DNA of 39,457 nt, taken from the NCBI RefSeq assembly GCF_900156205.1, contig NZ_FTNA01000037.1, positions 1 to 39,457 of the forward strand, given 5' to 3'. The DNA comes from Leptospira interrogans (lineage in GTDB: Bacteria > Spirochaetota > Leptospiria > Leptospirales > Leptospiraceae). Position 1 is the first letter of the stretch, and each line of letters opens with the position of its first letter. Position numbers and translations under genes: made by a program. The notes below the pieces were generated by a model. It saw nothing but the letters and a program-made list of their open reading frames with translations. It was not told the DNA's origin and did not search any database. Below are positions 13,799 to 21,633 of the stretch, one piece after another.

Positions 13799-16700
13799 TT
13801 AGTTTTGTTGGCGATACGTCCGAACTGGAACGTTACTTTTTCCTACGCTTACGTAAATATAATTGATACTTCCAGAAGGTACGGATACCGCAGAGTAAAT
13901 TTGTTGTACGTTAGTTGAATCTGTTAGACCGTTGCCCGCGATTTGACTCCAAGATGCAGAGGATGATCCTGGGTTGGCTACATTGGTTCTATAAATTCTG
14001 ATTCCGTTTGGATTATCGTATCCTATGTAAAGATAGGATCCGTTTTTCATCACCATGGTGATCGTTCGGTTTGTAGAATCTCCCATGTTTGTGATTCCGG
14101 TTCCGTCGTCTCCCACCACGGACCAATCCGCTGCGTCACATTCACTTGTGTTTCCTGAAATAGTTGGATCACATTTCCAAAGTTGTGCTCTTCGATTTGT
14201 AGTCGTTCCGTCAGTACATCCCGCTACCGTTCCTGGACTGGTTCTGATTCCAGTTGCCTGAGAACTTTGAACACAAATGGTTCTAGTTACATAAAGGTTA
14301 TTGTTGAATTCAGCAAATTGTGCAAACGCCTTATCTCCCGGAATCAGATTATAAAATTGATTTAATTCCAGAGAGAACCAGTTGTTTGTGGGACTATTAT
14401 GCCATTTTGTATTGGTTCTAGGTCCAATTTCTACCCAATTAGAACAAGAATCTGGTCCGGTACAAGCCGCAGTTGGATCTGTAGTTGTAGAACGTATTAT
14501 GGAACCGTTATGTCCTACTGAGTGTAATCCTCCATTTGCAGCGTAGATACGGTTTTTAAATACGAACATGGAATCTACTCCGATATAATACGCCCAGTTT
14601 GGATGTGCATTATTATTAATTCCTAATAAACCAGTAGACGGTCCTCCGAAGTAAGGAAGGAAGTCGATTCGAATTCTTTTTCCTTTGGTTCCATCGAACG
14701 CGTCACAATTAGAACCCGGAGTACAAAATCCAGTTCCTGAATCCGCAGAGTTAAACGTTACAAATCCGAAATCGGGTGCGTTGAGTCCTCCGAATAATCC
14801 GATTCCGTCGTTGCTTGATTTTGCAAAACCTGCAAACACTCTATTGTTAAGCACAGTTAGAGAAGAAGTTCCTGCGGTTAAAGTTCCAGTGATCGATCCT
14901 AGATCTATATATTTGTAACTCATATTAGAAGAGGGGTCTGCGGAGTAATACAGATAATCGAATAAGTATTGTCCCAGTCCGTCCGCTATGGTTTTTGCAC
15001 CTGCAACAAATAGATAGGAAGCGCTGGAAAGAATTCCAGTTGCAAACACACCTCTTCCGTTTTCGTTATCCGGACCACATCCTAAAGAAAGAGTTCCATT
15101 ATTTGTAGTACATCCGGAATGTCCTAGTGTCACATAAGGCGGAACTGAGATCGAATTTTCTCTAGAAGAAGCTAAGTTAGAACTTACGTTAGTCGCATCA
15201 CCATCTTGAACGGTTGTATCTTTTTCAAAGGAGAATTGAACTGATTCTGGAATACTTCCGTCGTAGGCGAATCGGAGTGCTCCGTTTCCGGAATTATTTG
15301 GTCCTGAGTAGATCTTAGAGTTAAAATCGATTAAATAACCAAACGTGGATGAGTTTGGATCTATAGAAATTGGTCCGTCTGCAAAGTTGACCGGAGAAGT
15401 TCCACATCCTAAAAAGGAAGCTCTATCTCTTGGAGAAGATTGAAGATTCTCCGTATCTAAAGAATTTCGGATTGATCCCCAACTTGAGTTGTCAAATCCG
15501 TCTCCGTCTACGGAGTCTGCGGTGATGATCGTATATTGTGCTCCGGTTTGTACTAAATTATGTACTACGCATACTTTTGCAGAGTCCGCAGTCGCTCCGT
15601 TACAAACGATTCCATCTAACACCTTCACGCTGTTAATCGTTCCCAGATCGCTTGCTCCGGAAATTTTATAACGGTTAGAACATTCTGTAGAACCGGTACA
15701 TTCTGCGGATCCGGTGATATTATTTCCAGATTTAGGAGCCTTAGAGAAGTTCAAAATCACAGAATTGGAATTTGCACAAGAAGCAGATACAATCTTGATT
15801 TGTTCTTGTCCTAAAAAGTCTCCATAGTTTGCACAACCCAAATTGTTTGGAGTTGTAGAAAGATCTTGTACTCCCAATTTATTCACTAAAATCGTATAAG
15901 GTGCGTTAGATGTTTGTGAAGAACCTAGAGTTAAAACGAACACAGATCCGCTTCCACTTACTGAGGAAACAGTAATCACAGAAGAGGTAGAAGTAAAATT
16001 ACTGTTATCTGAACAACTTCCAGTTACAGAAGATGTAAGAGCCAGTTTGTAATTGGCCGCGATTTTTGCCTGTATTTCGTTTACGTTTTCGGAATACGTA
16101 ATTCTTACAGTAGTAGGAGTCAAAGCGACTACGTTTGTGACCGTAGGCGGGATCGTATCTAAAAAGATTACCGTCAAAGAGGTGTTTCCACTGATACTTC
16201 CCAAAGTCGCTGTGAGCGTCACGGCACCTGCAGCAATTCCTGTAGCCCTGCCTTCTATTCCAAAAGAGTTGCTGATTGTTCCCAAGGTTGTATCGGAAGA
16301 GGTCCAAGTAACTTGAGTTGTAAGATCCTGCATTGTTCCATCAGAATATGTTCCTGTAGCCGTAAAATTTTTAGTTTGTGTCATATAAACAAAGCTATTG
16401 GTAGGACCTACTGAAAGTGAAACCAATACGGCGGCTGTAACCGTTAAACTCGTAGAATTGGAAATCCCCCCAAGAGTGGCGGTAATTGTGGAGGTACCTG
16501 TGCCTACAGTTGTAGCGAAACCTTCGTGACCACTTGCGTTACTGATGGTAGCAACCGAAACACTGGAAGAAGTCCAAGTAACTTGAGAAGTAACGTCTAA
16601 CGTGCTAAAATCTGAATATACTCCGATCGCGGTGTATACCTTGGTGTTTCCTTTGGATACGCTAATGTCTGCTGGAGAGATTTGGATTGAATTCAGAACC

Positions 16701-19669
16701 GCAGACGTAACGGTTACATTTGTGTTTGGACTAGATGTTCCTCCTAACGATGCGGAGATATTCGTAGAACCAGTATCAACTGCGGCCATTCTTCCTTGAG
16801 TTCCGTTTGCATTGCTGATAGTAGAGACTGAAGCATTGGAAGAATTCCAAGTGACTTGGGTAGTCAAATTCCTAGACGAACCATCCGTATAATAACCTGT
16901 CGCTACGAAGTCTTGATTTAACCCTTTTGCGATGTTGAAAGAAGAGGTGGGAGCGATTGTGATGTTTGTTAAGGTTGCGTTTGTAATCGTTAGTACACTT
17001 GGGTCGGAAGTAACGGCACCCAGGCTCGCGCTGATATTTGTAGATCCGGTTTGAAGAGTGGTTGCTTTACCGTTGGTTCCGGAAGCGTTGCTGATTGTGG
17101 CAACTGCAGGATTAGAAGAAGCCCAAGTAACGGAGTCGGTCAGATTTTGATTGCTACCATCCGAATAAACTCCGGTTGCAGTAAAGTTTTGAGTCAGACC
17201 GTTGGCAACACTCGGATGTGTTGGATCGATTTGAATACTGGTTAAACTTGGAGCGATTACTGTAAGATCGGCGTATCCGCTTACACCTCCTAACGTTGCA
17301 GTGATTCTTGAAGTTCCAGTAGTACTGTTTCCGTTTGCAGGAGAATTCATCAGTTTCTTTTTAGGACCGGTTTCTAAAACTCCTAGTTGAATCACGTTTG
17401 TTTGTGAACTATCCCAAACAACTTGGTCACTAATGTTCAAGTTGCTTCCATCTGAAAAAACACCTGTTGCTATTGCTCTTGTAAAAGTTCCTTTTGCAAT
17501 GGGAGAATCTTCCAGAGTTACTTGAATTGAGTCTAAAACTGCAGCATTTACAGTAAAACTGATTGTTGAAGAAACTCCGCCTAACGTAGAGCTGATTTGA
17601 GTATTACCTTGTGTAACACCTGTTGCCTGTCCCTGTCTACCCGAAGCATTGTCTACGGAAGCAATGGAAGAATCCGCACTTGTCCAAGCGACGGAGGTAG
17701 TCAAGTCTTGATTACTTCCATCAGAATAAGTTCCGGTTGCGGTAAGATTTAAACTTCTTCCTACTGCTATGGAAGGAATAGATGGAGTAATCGTGATCGA
17801 ATTTAAAACAGCGTTTGTGACTGTAAGAGTGGTAGCGGAGGAAGTAACTGCGCCTAACGTTGCGGATATGTTCGTAGTTCCGGCGGAAGAACCCAAAGCG
17901 ATTCCTTGGGTTCCATTTGCGTTGCTGATTGTAGCCCTATTCGTGTTGGAAGAATTCCAAGTTACTTGAGAAGTAAGGTTCTGATTACTTCCATCGGTAT
18001 AAACTCCGGTTGCCGTAAAAGGAATAGTAAGGCCAGCAGCAACCGAAGGATTTGTGGGTGATACTTCGATGGAAACTAAGGTTGCTGCATTAACCGAGAT
18101 GTCGGTATATGCGGAGATTGCTTCTAAAGTTGCGGTAATCCTTGCCGTACCTAAACCTCCGGAAGAAGGAGATTGTATTTCTCTTTTGGGGACTGCATTT
18201 AAATTAGAAATCTGTAATATTGAAGAATTAGAGCTGTTCCAAGCGACTTGATCGCTTATGTTTTGAGAAGAACCGTCTGAATAGACTCCGATTGCTTGTA
18301 CAAACGTAGATGTACCTCGGGCGATCGAATGTGAATCGGAAACCACTTGAATCGATTCTAAAGTAGCGTTGGTAACATTTAAGGAAATTGTAATATCGAT
18401 TCCTCCGATGGCAGCGGTGATATTTGTGCTACCGACCCCGACTCCAGAAATTCTTCCAGATAAACCGGCGGAGTTATCTGCGGTAGCTACACTTGTTAAA
18501 GAACTGGACCACGTTACTTGGCTCGTAATGTCAGAAACTGTACCATCTGAGAAAACCCCGGTGGCTGTAAGATATAATGTTCTTCCATTGGCTACGCTTG
18601 GATTTGCAGGAGTGATCGTAATACTAGTAAGAACTGCAGAGGTGACATTTACTTGTGTTTGCCCAGTAATTCCGCCTAACGTTGCTGTGATGTTCGCTGA
18701 ACCGGTCGATTGAGTAGTAAGAAGGCCTTTGGAGGATGCAGAATTATCGATTGTCGCAACGGAAGTGTTTAGAGATGCCCAGGAAACCTGATTTGTTAAA
18801 TCTTGAGTGGACTGATTGCTGTATGTTCCTATTGCTGTGTATTGTTGGACCTTACCAAGAGGATAACTTGAGTTTGCAGGAGTAACTGCAATTGAACTAA
18901 GAGTTGCTGCACTTACGGTTACATTTAAACTGGAAGTTTTGCTTCCATAGGAGCTAGTAATAGAAGTGCTGCCAGGAGAAAGCCCGGAAACTAAACCTGT
19001 TGTGTTTACACCTGCGATAGAAGATTGAGTTATGTTCCAAGACGCACTTGGATCGGAAGTTAAAACCTGAGTGCTACCGTCTGAAAAAATTCCTTCCAAT
19101 TTACATTGACGATCGATTCCAACAGGTAATGGACTACCTTGATTTACACAAGTTACGGTTAAATCGGACAAAACAGCAGATGTGACGGTTAACGTTGTGG
19201 TTGCATTTTTTCCTTGAAAGGATACGTTTACATTTCCAGAACCTAGATTCATTCCTTTGAATTGAGATTGTGTTAATAGCTTGAGAATACTCGAATCCGT
19301 AGAGGACCAGGATCCTTCCGAGGAAACATCTCGATGAGTATTGTCTTTGTAGATGGCGGTGGCGTTTAGATGTAAAGTGGTACCTCGAGCAAAACTTGAA
19401 TTTGGTACGGAAATTTCGATCCGATCTAACTCTGTCTCGGATGGTTCCGATTCAAGTGGGTTGTTTACTCCTAAAAAAAGCATCCAAAGTGAATTGTTTG
19501 CCCCACCTTTTTTACCTGCTAACAAACCCGGAGCGCCTGAAAAAATCGGCCAAGCCGCGCAACTTTCCAAAAAAAATAAATTGAATGTTAGAAAAAAAAC
19601 AAAAGTAAACTGAAGAAAAGACCGCGTTTTTTTATCTCTGAGTTTGTTGATATGTTCAGTCATAGTCAT
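13799..19669 (-). CDS. ligC: Lig-family Big-domain surface lipoprotein (LigC-like, intact)
   Basis: This 1956-residue lipoprotein has a signal peptide ending LFFLESC (Cys37). The following SCAAWPIFSGAPGLLAGKKG matches, from memory, the equivalent LigB segment (SC-x-x-WP ... AGLAAGKRGG). About twelve tandem Big_2 Ig-like domains of ~90 residues follow (about 80-1160), each with SI-x-(V/I)-x-P, TATG-x-(Y/F)-(S/T)DGS, a (V/S)-x-W-x-SS core and an AT-G-x-T-x-I end. A ~790-residue non-repeat region rich in Gly/Asn/Ser completes it. Twelve domains plus a long C-terminal region is the LigB plan, but the sequence differs. LigA and LigB bind host matrix and complement regulators. LigC has been reported as a pseudogene in some strains; here the frame is open. 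The first ATG is chosen; ATG 19663 is an alternative. The ligC name is an inference. Confidence 0.85.
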   Translation of the reverse strand: MTMTEHINKLRDKKTRSFLQFTFVFFLTFNLFFLESCAAWPIFSGAPGLLAGKKGGANNSLWMLFLGVNNPLESEPSETELDRIEISVPNSSFARGTTLHLNATAIYKDNTHRDVSSEGSWSSTDSSILKLLTQSQFKGMNLGSGNVNVSFQGKNATTTLTVTSAVLSDLTVTCVNQGSPLPVGIDRQCKLEGIFSDGSTQVLTSDPSASWNITQSSIAGVNTTGLVSGLSPGSTSITSSYGSKTSSLNVTVSAATLSSIAVTPANSSYPLGKVQQYTAIGTYSNQSTQDLTNQVSWASLNTSVATIDNSASSKGLLTTQSTGSANITATLGGITGQTQVNVTSAVLTSITITPANPSVANGRTLYLTATGVFSDGTVSDITSQVTWSSSLTSVATADNSAGLSGRISGVGVGSTNITAAIGGIDITISLNVTNATLESIQVVSDSHSIARGTSTFVQAIGVYSDGSSQNISDQVAWNSSNSSILQISNLNAVPKREIQSPSSGGLGTARITATLEAISAYTDISVNAATLVSIEVSPTNPSVAAGLTIPFTATGVYTDGSNQNLTSQVTWNSSNTNRATISNANGTQGIALGSSAGTTNISATLGAVTSSATTLTVTNAVLNSITITPSIPSIAVGRSLNLTATGTYSDGSNQDLTTSVAWTSADSSIASVDNASGRQGQATGVTQGNTQISSTLGGVSSTISFTVNAAVLDSIQVTLEDSPIAKGTFTRAIATGVFSDGSNLNISDQVVWDSSQTNVIQLGVLETGPKKKLMNSPANGNSTTGTSRITATLGGVSGYADLTVIAPSLTSIQIDPTHPSVANGLTQNFTATGVYSDGSNQNLTDSVTWASSNPAVATISNASGTNGKATTLQTGSTNISASLGAVTSDPSVLTITNATLTNITIAPTSSFNIAKGLNQDFVATGYYTDGSSRNLTTQVTWNSSNASVSTISNANGTQGRMAAVDTGSTNISASLGGTSSPNTNVTVTSAVLNSIQISPADISVSKGNTKVYTAIGVYSDFSTLDVTSQVTWTSSSVSVATISNASGHEGFATTVGTGTSTITATLGGISNSTSLTVTAAVLVSLSVGPTNSFVYMTQTKNFTATGTYSDGTMQDLTTQVTWTSSDTTLGTISNSFGIEGRATGIAAGAVTLTATLGSISGNTSLTVIFLDTIPPTVTNVVALTPTTVRITYSENVNEIQAKIAANYKLALTSSVTGSCSDNSNFTSTSSVITVSSVSGSGSVFVLTLGSSQTSNAPYTILVNKLGVQDLSTTPNNLGCANYGDFLGQEQIKIVSASCANSNSVILNFSKAPKSGNNITGSAECTGSTECSNRYKISGASDLGTINSVKVLDGIVCNGATADSAKVCVVHNLVQTGAQYTIITADSVDGDGFDNSSWGSIRNSLDTENLQSSPRDRASFLGCGTSPVNFADGPISIDPNSSTFGYLIDFNSKIYSGPNNSGNGALRFAYDGSIPESVQFSFEKDTTVQDGDATNVSSNLASSRENSISVPPYVTLGHSGCTTNNGTLSLGCGPDNENGRGVFATGILSSASYLFVAGAKTIADGLGQYLFDYLYYSADPSSNMSYKYIDLGSITGTLTAGTSSLTVLNNRVFAGFAKSSNDGIGLFGGLNAPDFGFVTFNSADSGTGFCTPGSNCDAFDGTKGKRIRIDFLPYFGGPSTGLLGINNNAHPNWAYYIGVDSMFVFKNRIYAANGGLHSVGHNGSIIRSTTTDPTAACTGPDSCSNWVEIGPRTNTKWHNSPTNNWFSLELNQFYNLIPGDKAFAQFAEFNNNLYVTRTICVQSSQATGIRTSPGTVAGCTDGTTTNRRAQLWKCDPTISGNTSECDAADWSVVGDDGTGITNMGDSTNRTITMVMKNGSYLYIGYDNPNGIRIYRTNVANPGSSSASWSQIAGNGLTDSTNVQQIYSAVSVPSGSINYIYVSVGKSNVPVRTYRQQN

Positions 19670-19707
19670 AAACCTTTTTTAAAAGACTTAAAAATACGAT
19701 ATAAAGG

Positions 19708-19760
19708 GGATGTTAACTTTAAAGAATGGAAATTAAAACATAAACAATACTTTAACATCC
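19708..19760. promoter_or_regulatory. Inverted repeat upstream of the Lig-like gene
   Basis: GGATGTTAA (19708-19716) and TTAACATCC (19752-19760) are exact reverse complements 35 bases apart, 39-91 bases upstream of the Lig-like start. They could form a hairpin in the 5' leader or bind a dimeric regulator. Neither is shown. Confidence 0.45.
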
Positions 19761-19773
19761 TAAATAGCAAACT

Positions 19774-19800
19774 ATCATAATATTGTTATAATAGTATGAT
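19774..19800. promoter_or_regulatory. 27-bp near-perfect palindrome upstream of the Lig-like gene
   Basis: The arms ATCATA (19774-19779) and TATGAT (19795-19800) continue inward with only two mismatches in 13 pairs, centred on 19787, about 105 bases upstream of the Lig-like start. The size and AT-rich character fit a transcription factor site, loosely like Fur/PerR-family boxes. It is a candidate operator only. Confidence 0.5.
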
Positions 19801-20029
19801 TATTTGTTATGACTCAAAGAATATGTAAAAAATTTACAAAGTAAATAATTTTTTGACAAAAATTTTACAAAAATAATTCAACAGATAAAAATTGAACTCA
19901 AACGTTAAGTATTATGTAAGTATAAATAACGTACAAAGAGAAATTAAAATTTATTTAATCGCTTTAGTAAGAAAAAATATTAAGCGACTTAAAAATTTTA
20001 AGGACTTAAAGTCTATTTCAAAGTTTAAA

Positions 20030-20137
20030 GATTAGAATTGTTGAAAAATTAATTCCCCATTTGTTTCTATTTTATGGAAATGGGCAATTGAAGCAGTTTT
20101 GTTGATCGGAATTAGGGAATTTTTTAACAACTCTATT
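20030..20137. repeat. MITE-like ~108-bp element, copy 4
   Basis: The ends GATTAGAATTGTTGAAAAAT and GAATTTTTTAACAACTCTATT-like DNA are inverted repeats. The internal GGGCAATTGAAGCAGTTTTG matches copies 1-3. It is full length and lies about 360 bases upstream of the Lig-like gene. Confidence 0.78.
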
Positions 20138-20183
20138 ATTGATTTTTATTATAAAATCCTAAATGAAGACTTGAAAGAAGACA

Positions 20184-20523
20184 TAGTAGTTCCTACAAAT
20201 TACGTCACATTACACATTTTTAACGGTAGGTAACTATGATTCTGAAAGAAGTTGGAATTTGAACTTTGCAGATTGATTCTTTAAACGTGGGAACTACCAC
20301 AAAACTTAGGTTTTTCTATAAAATGATGTAGAAATTCATACTTTTAGAAAATTTTTACTCGTACCGAATTCACGTTTTTTAAATATTCAATTTTAGTGAT
20401 TGGAGTTCCTACATTTTCGGAATTTATCTATAAAATTTGGATTTGTTAGAATATGAGCTGCAGATTCAGTTTCTCAAACAAAATCCTTTTATTATAGAAA
20501 TTTTTTGTGGTAGTTCCCACATT
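20184..20523. repeat. Cluster of the GGAACTACTACA dyad motif (4 copies)
   Basis: Copies lie at 20184-20199 (inverted), 20286-20304 (direct), 20400-20415 (inverted) and 20506-20523 (inverted). A weaker one is visible near 20328-20342. The 20255-20385 part is a longer block shared with 489-725 and 10233-10400. Confidence 0.72.
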
Positions 20524-20597
20524 GTAAGACTTAAACGGAAAGATTAAGTTTTATAGAGAGAATTTCTTACACCGAATCAAGTTATTTGGAACCTAAA

Positions 20598-21633
20598 TTA
20601 GAGAACTCCATGTTCTTTTAGGATTTTTTCGGAAAGCCCAATAATTTCTAAAACTGTTTTTAGATCGATTCCCTTAGAAAGCATTTTACTGGCATCTTCT
20701 AACTGAGCTCAATGCTTCTTTACATACCTTCTAAAATGAGTCTTTTGCAGTAGTGTATGATTCTAATTTAGATCTTTGGAAAATTTTATTGAGTTCTGGA
20801 GTTTTAAAATCTCGAACCCAATCAATATACAATAACAGTTACCCGGACGCATGAAAATAATACCAAGTTATTAACGGCTGAATTTACGAAAAAAATAGTG
20901 GTACTTAAAAAATACCGCAAATTCGGGATTTACTGCATTTTAAAGCAGGATCAAAATATTCAAATTTTTGAAACAATCTAACCCAAGTATTCTATTCATG
21001 CGTCCGAGTAGTAAGATTGAACTCTTTTTGATTCTTCTTGGATCTCTAATAATAGAAAAAAAAGTCAGGGTAAATGAGAGAAAAATTTTAAGTCACCTTC
21101 TTGAATCTTTTGAACGCCCCCAGAGTGACTTAAAAAATAATACTTTCTAATTTATCTTTTAGTTCTATCGTCTTTAGATCAAATAAGTCTATTTTAAAAT
21201 TGGGCATAAATTCTTTTAGAATATCGATCTCTTGATTTGTTAAAACAAATTGATCTAAAAATCGATTTCCTAACTTCCATTCTTTTTCACCGTGATAAAA
21301 TACGAATGGAATTACAATGGAAATGGATTCTACGTTTTTGTACTGGTTTTGATAGATTTCTGTAAGATAACCGAGTAGTTGTATATAGATAGAGTTCTCT
21401 AAATAACTTTAATTTTTAAAAAGTAGATACACATTCGTTTTGTTTCCAGACTTGAAACAATAAATCGGTTTGTTCTTGTTTAAGTTTTTCTGAAATAAAA
21501 CTGGATTCTAAGTTTTCTAAATCCAGTAATTTCACTACTTCTGGTGGTAATGTGTTTTTAAAAAAATATGGCTGCTTCTTTTTTATCCTGAAAAGTTTCT
21601 CGGATCAATCGTGAGGATTGTTGACTTGGTCAT
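20598..21633 (-). pseudogene. Decayed Rpn/YhgA-like nuclease (transposase_31 family)
   Basis: Translating the minus strand in pieces recovers a Rpn-family protein broken by frameshifts and stops. Fragments in order: NNPHD then [17 protein letters not shown], then [20 protein letters not shown] and TDLLFQV, then VYLLF, then [19 protein letters not shown], the hallmark [12 protein letters not shown], and the typical C-terminal end [20 protein letters not shown] before a TAA at 20598-20600. Rpn proteins are PD-(D/E)xK nucleases that promote RecA-independent recombination. At least three frame changes or stops separate these pieces. A 176-bp element (20839-21014) is inserted near the 3' end. The original start overlaps the stop of the upstream glycosyltransferase (ATGA at about 21630-21633). 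Confidence 0.82.
20839..21014. mobile_element. 176-bp MITE-like element with terminal inverted repeats, copy 2, inside the Rpn pseudogene
   Basis: The right end TTCATGCGTCCGAGTAGTAA is the inverted complement of the left end TTACC-CGGACGCATGAA, apart from a small gap. The body closely matches 10853-11029. Removing exactly 20839-21014 joins the Rpn reading frame without a shift, giving an open stretch of about 60 codons across the junction (ending ...RRIKKSSI and resuming LLLYIDWVRDFKTPEL). That is good evidence for insertion of a discrete unit. No clear target duplication is visible. Confidence 0.75.

Larger units (their letters stand above)
19670..20597. other. Gene-free stretch upstream of the Lig-like gene
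   Basis: No coding frame is supported. The part nearest the Lig-like gene is extremely AT-rich and has two inverted repeats (19708-19760 and 19774-19800) that could be regulatory. Further out are a MITE-like copy (20030-20137) and several dyad motifs (20184-20523). No promoter elements could be assigned with confidence. Confidence 0.65.

Noticed and set aside
13799..19669. Identification as LigB itself
   Set aside because: Architecture is similar, but the N-terminal and domain sequences differ from LigB as I recall it, so a LigC-like paralogue fits better.
20968..21150. 60-codon plus-strand open frame
   Set aside because: It runs antisense across the element end and the Rpn pseudogene; the minus strand carries the real homology.
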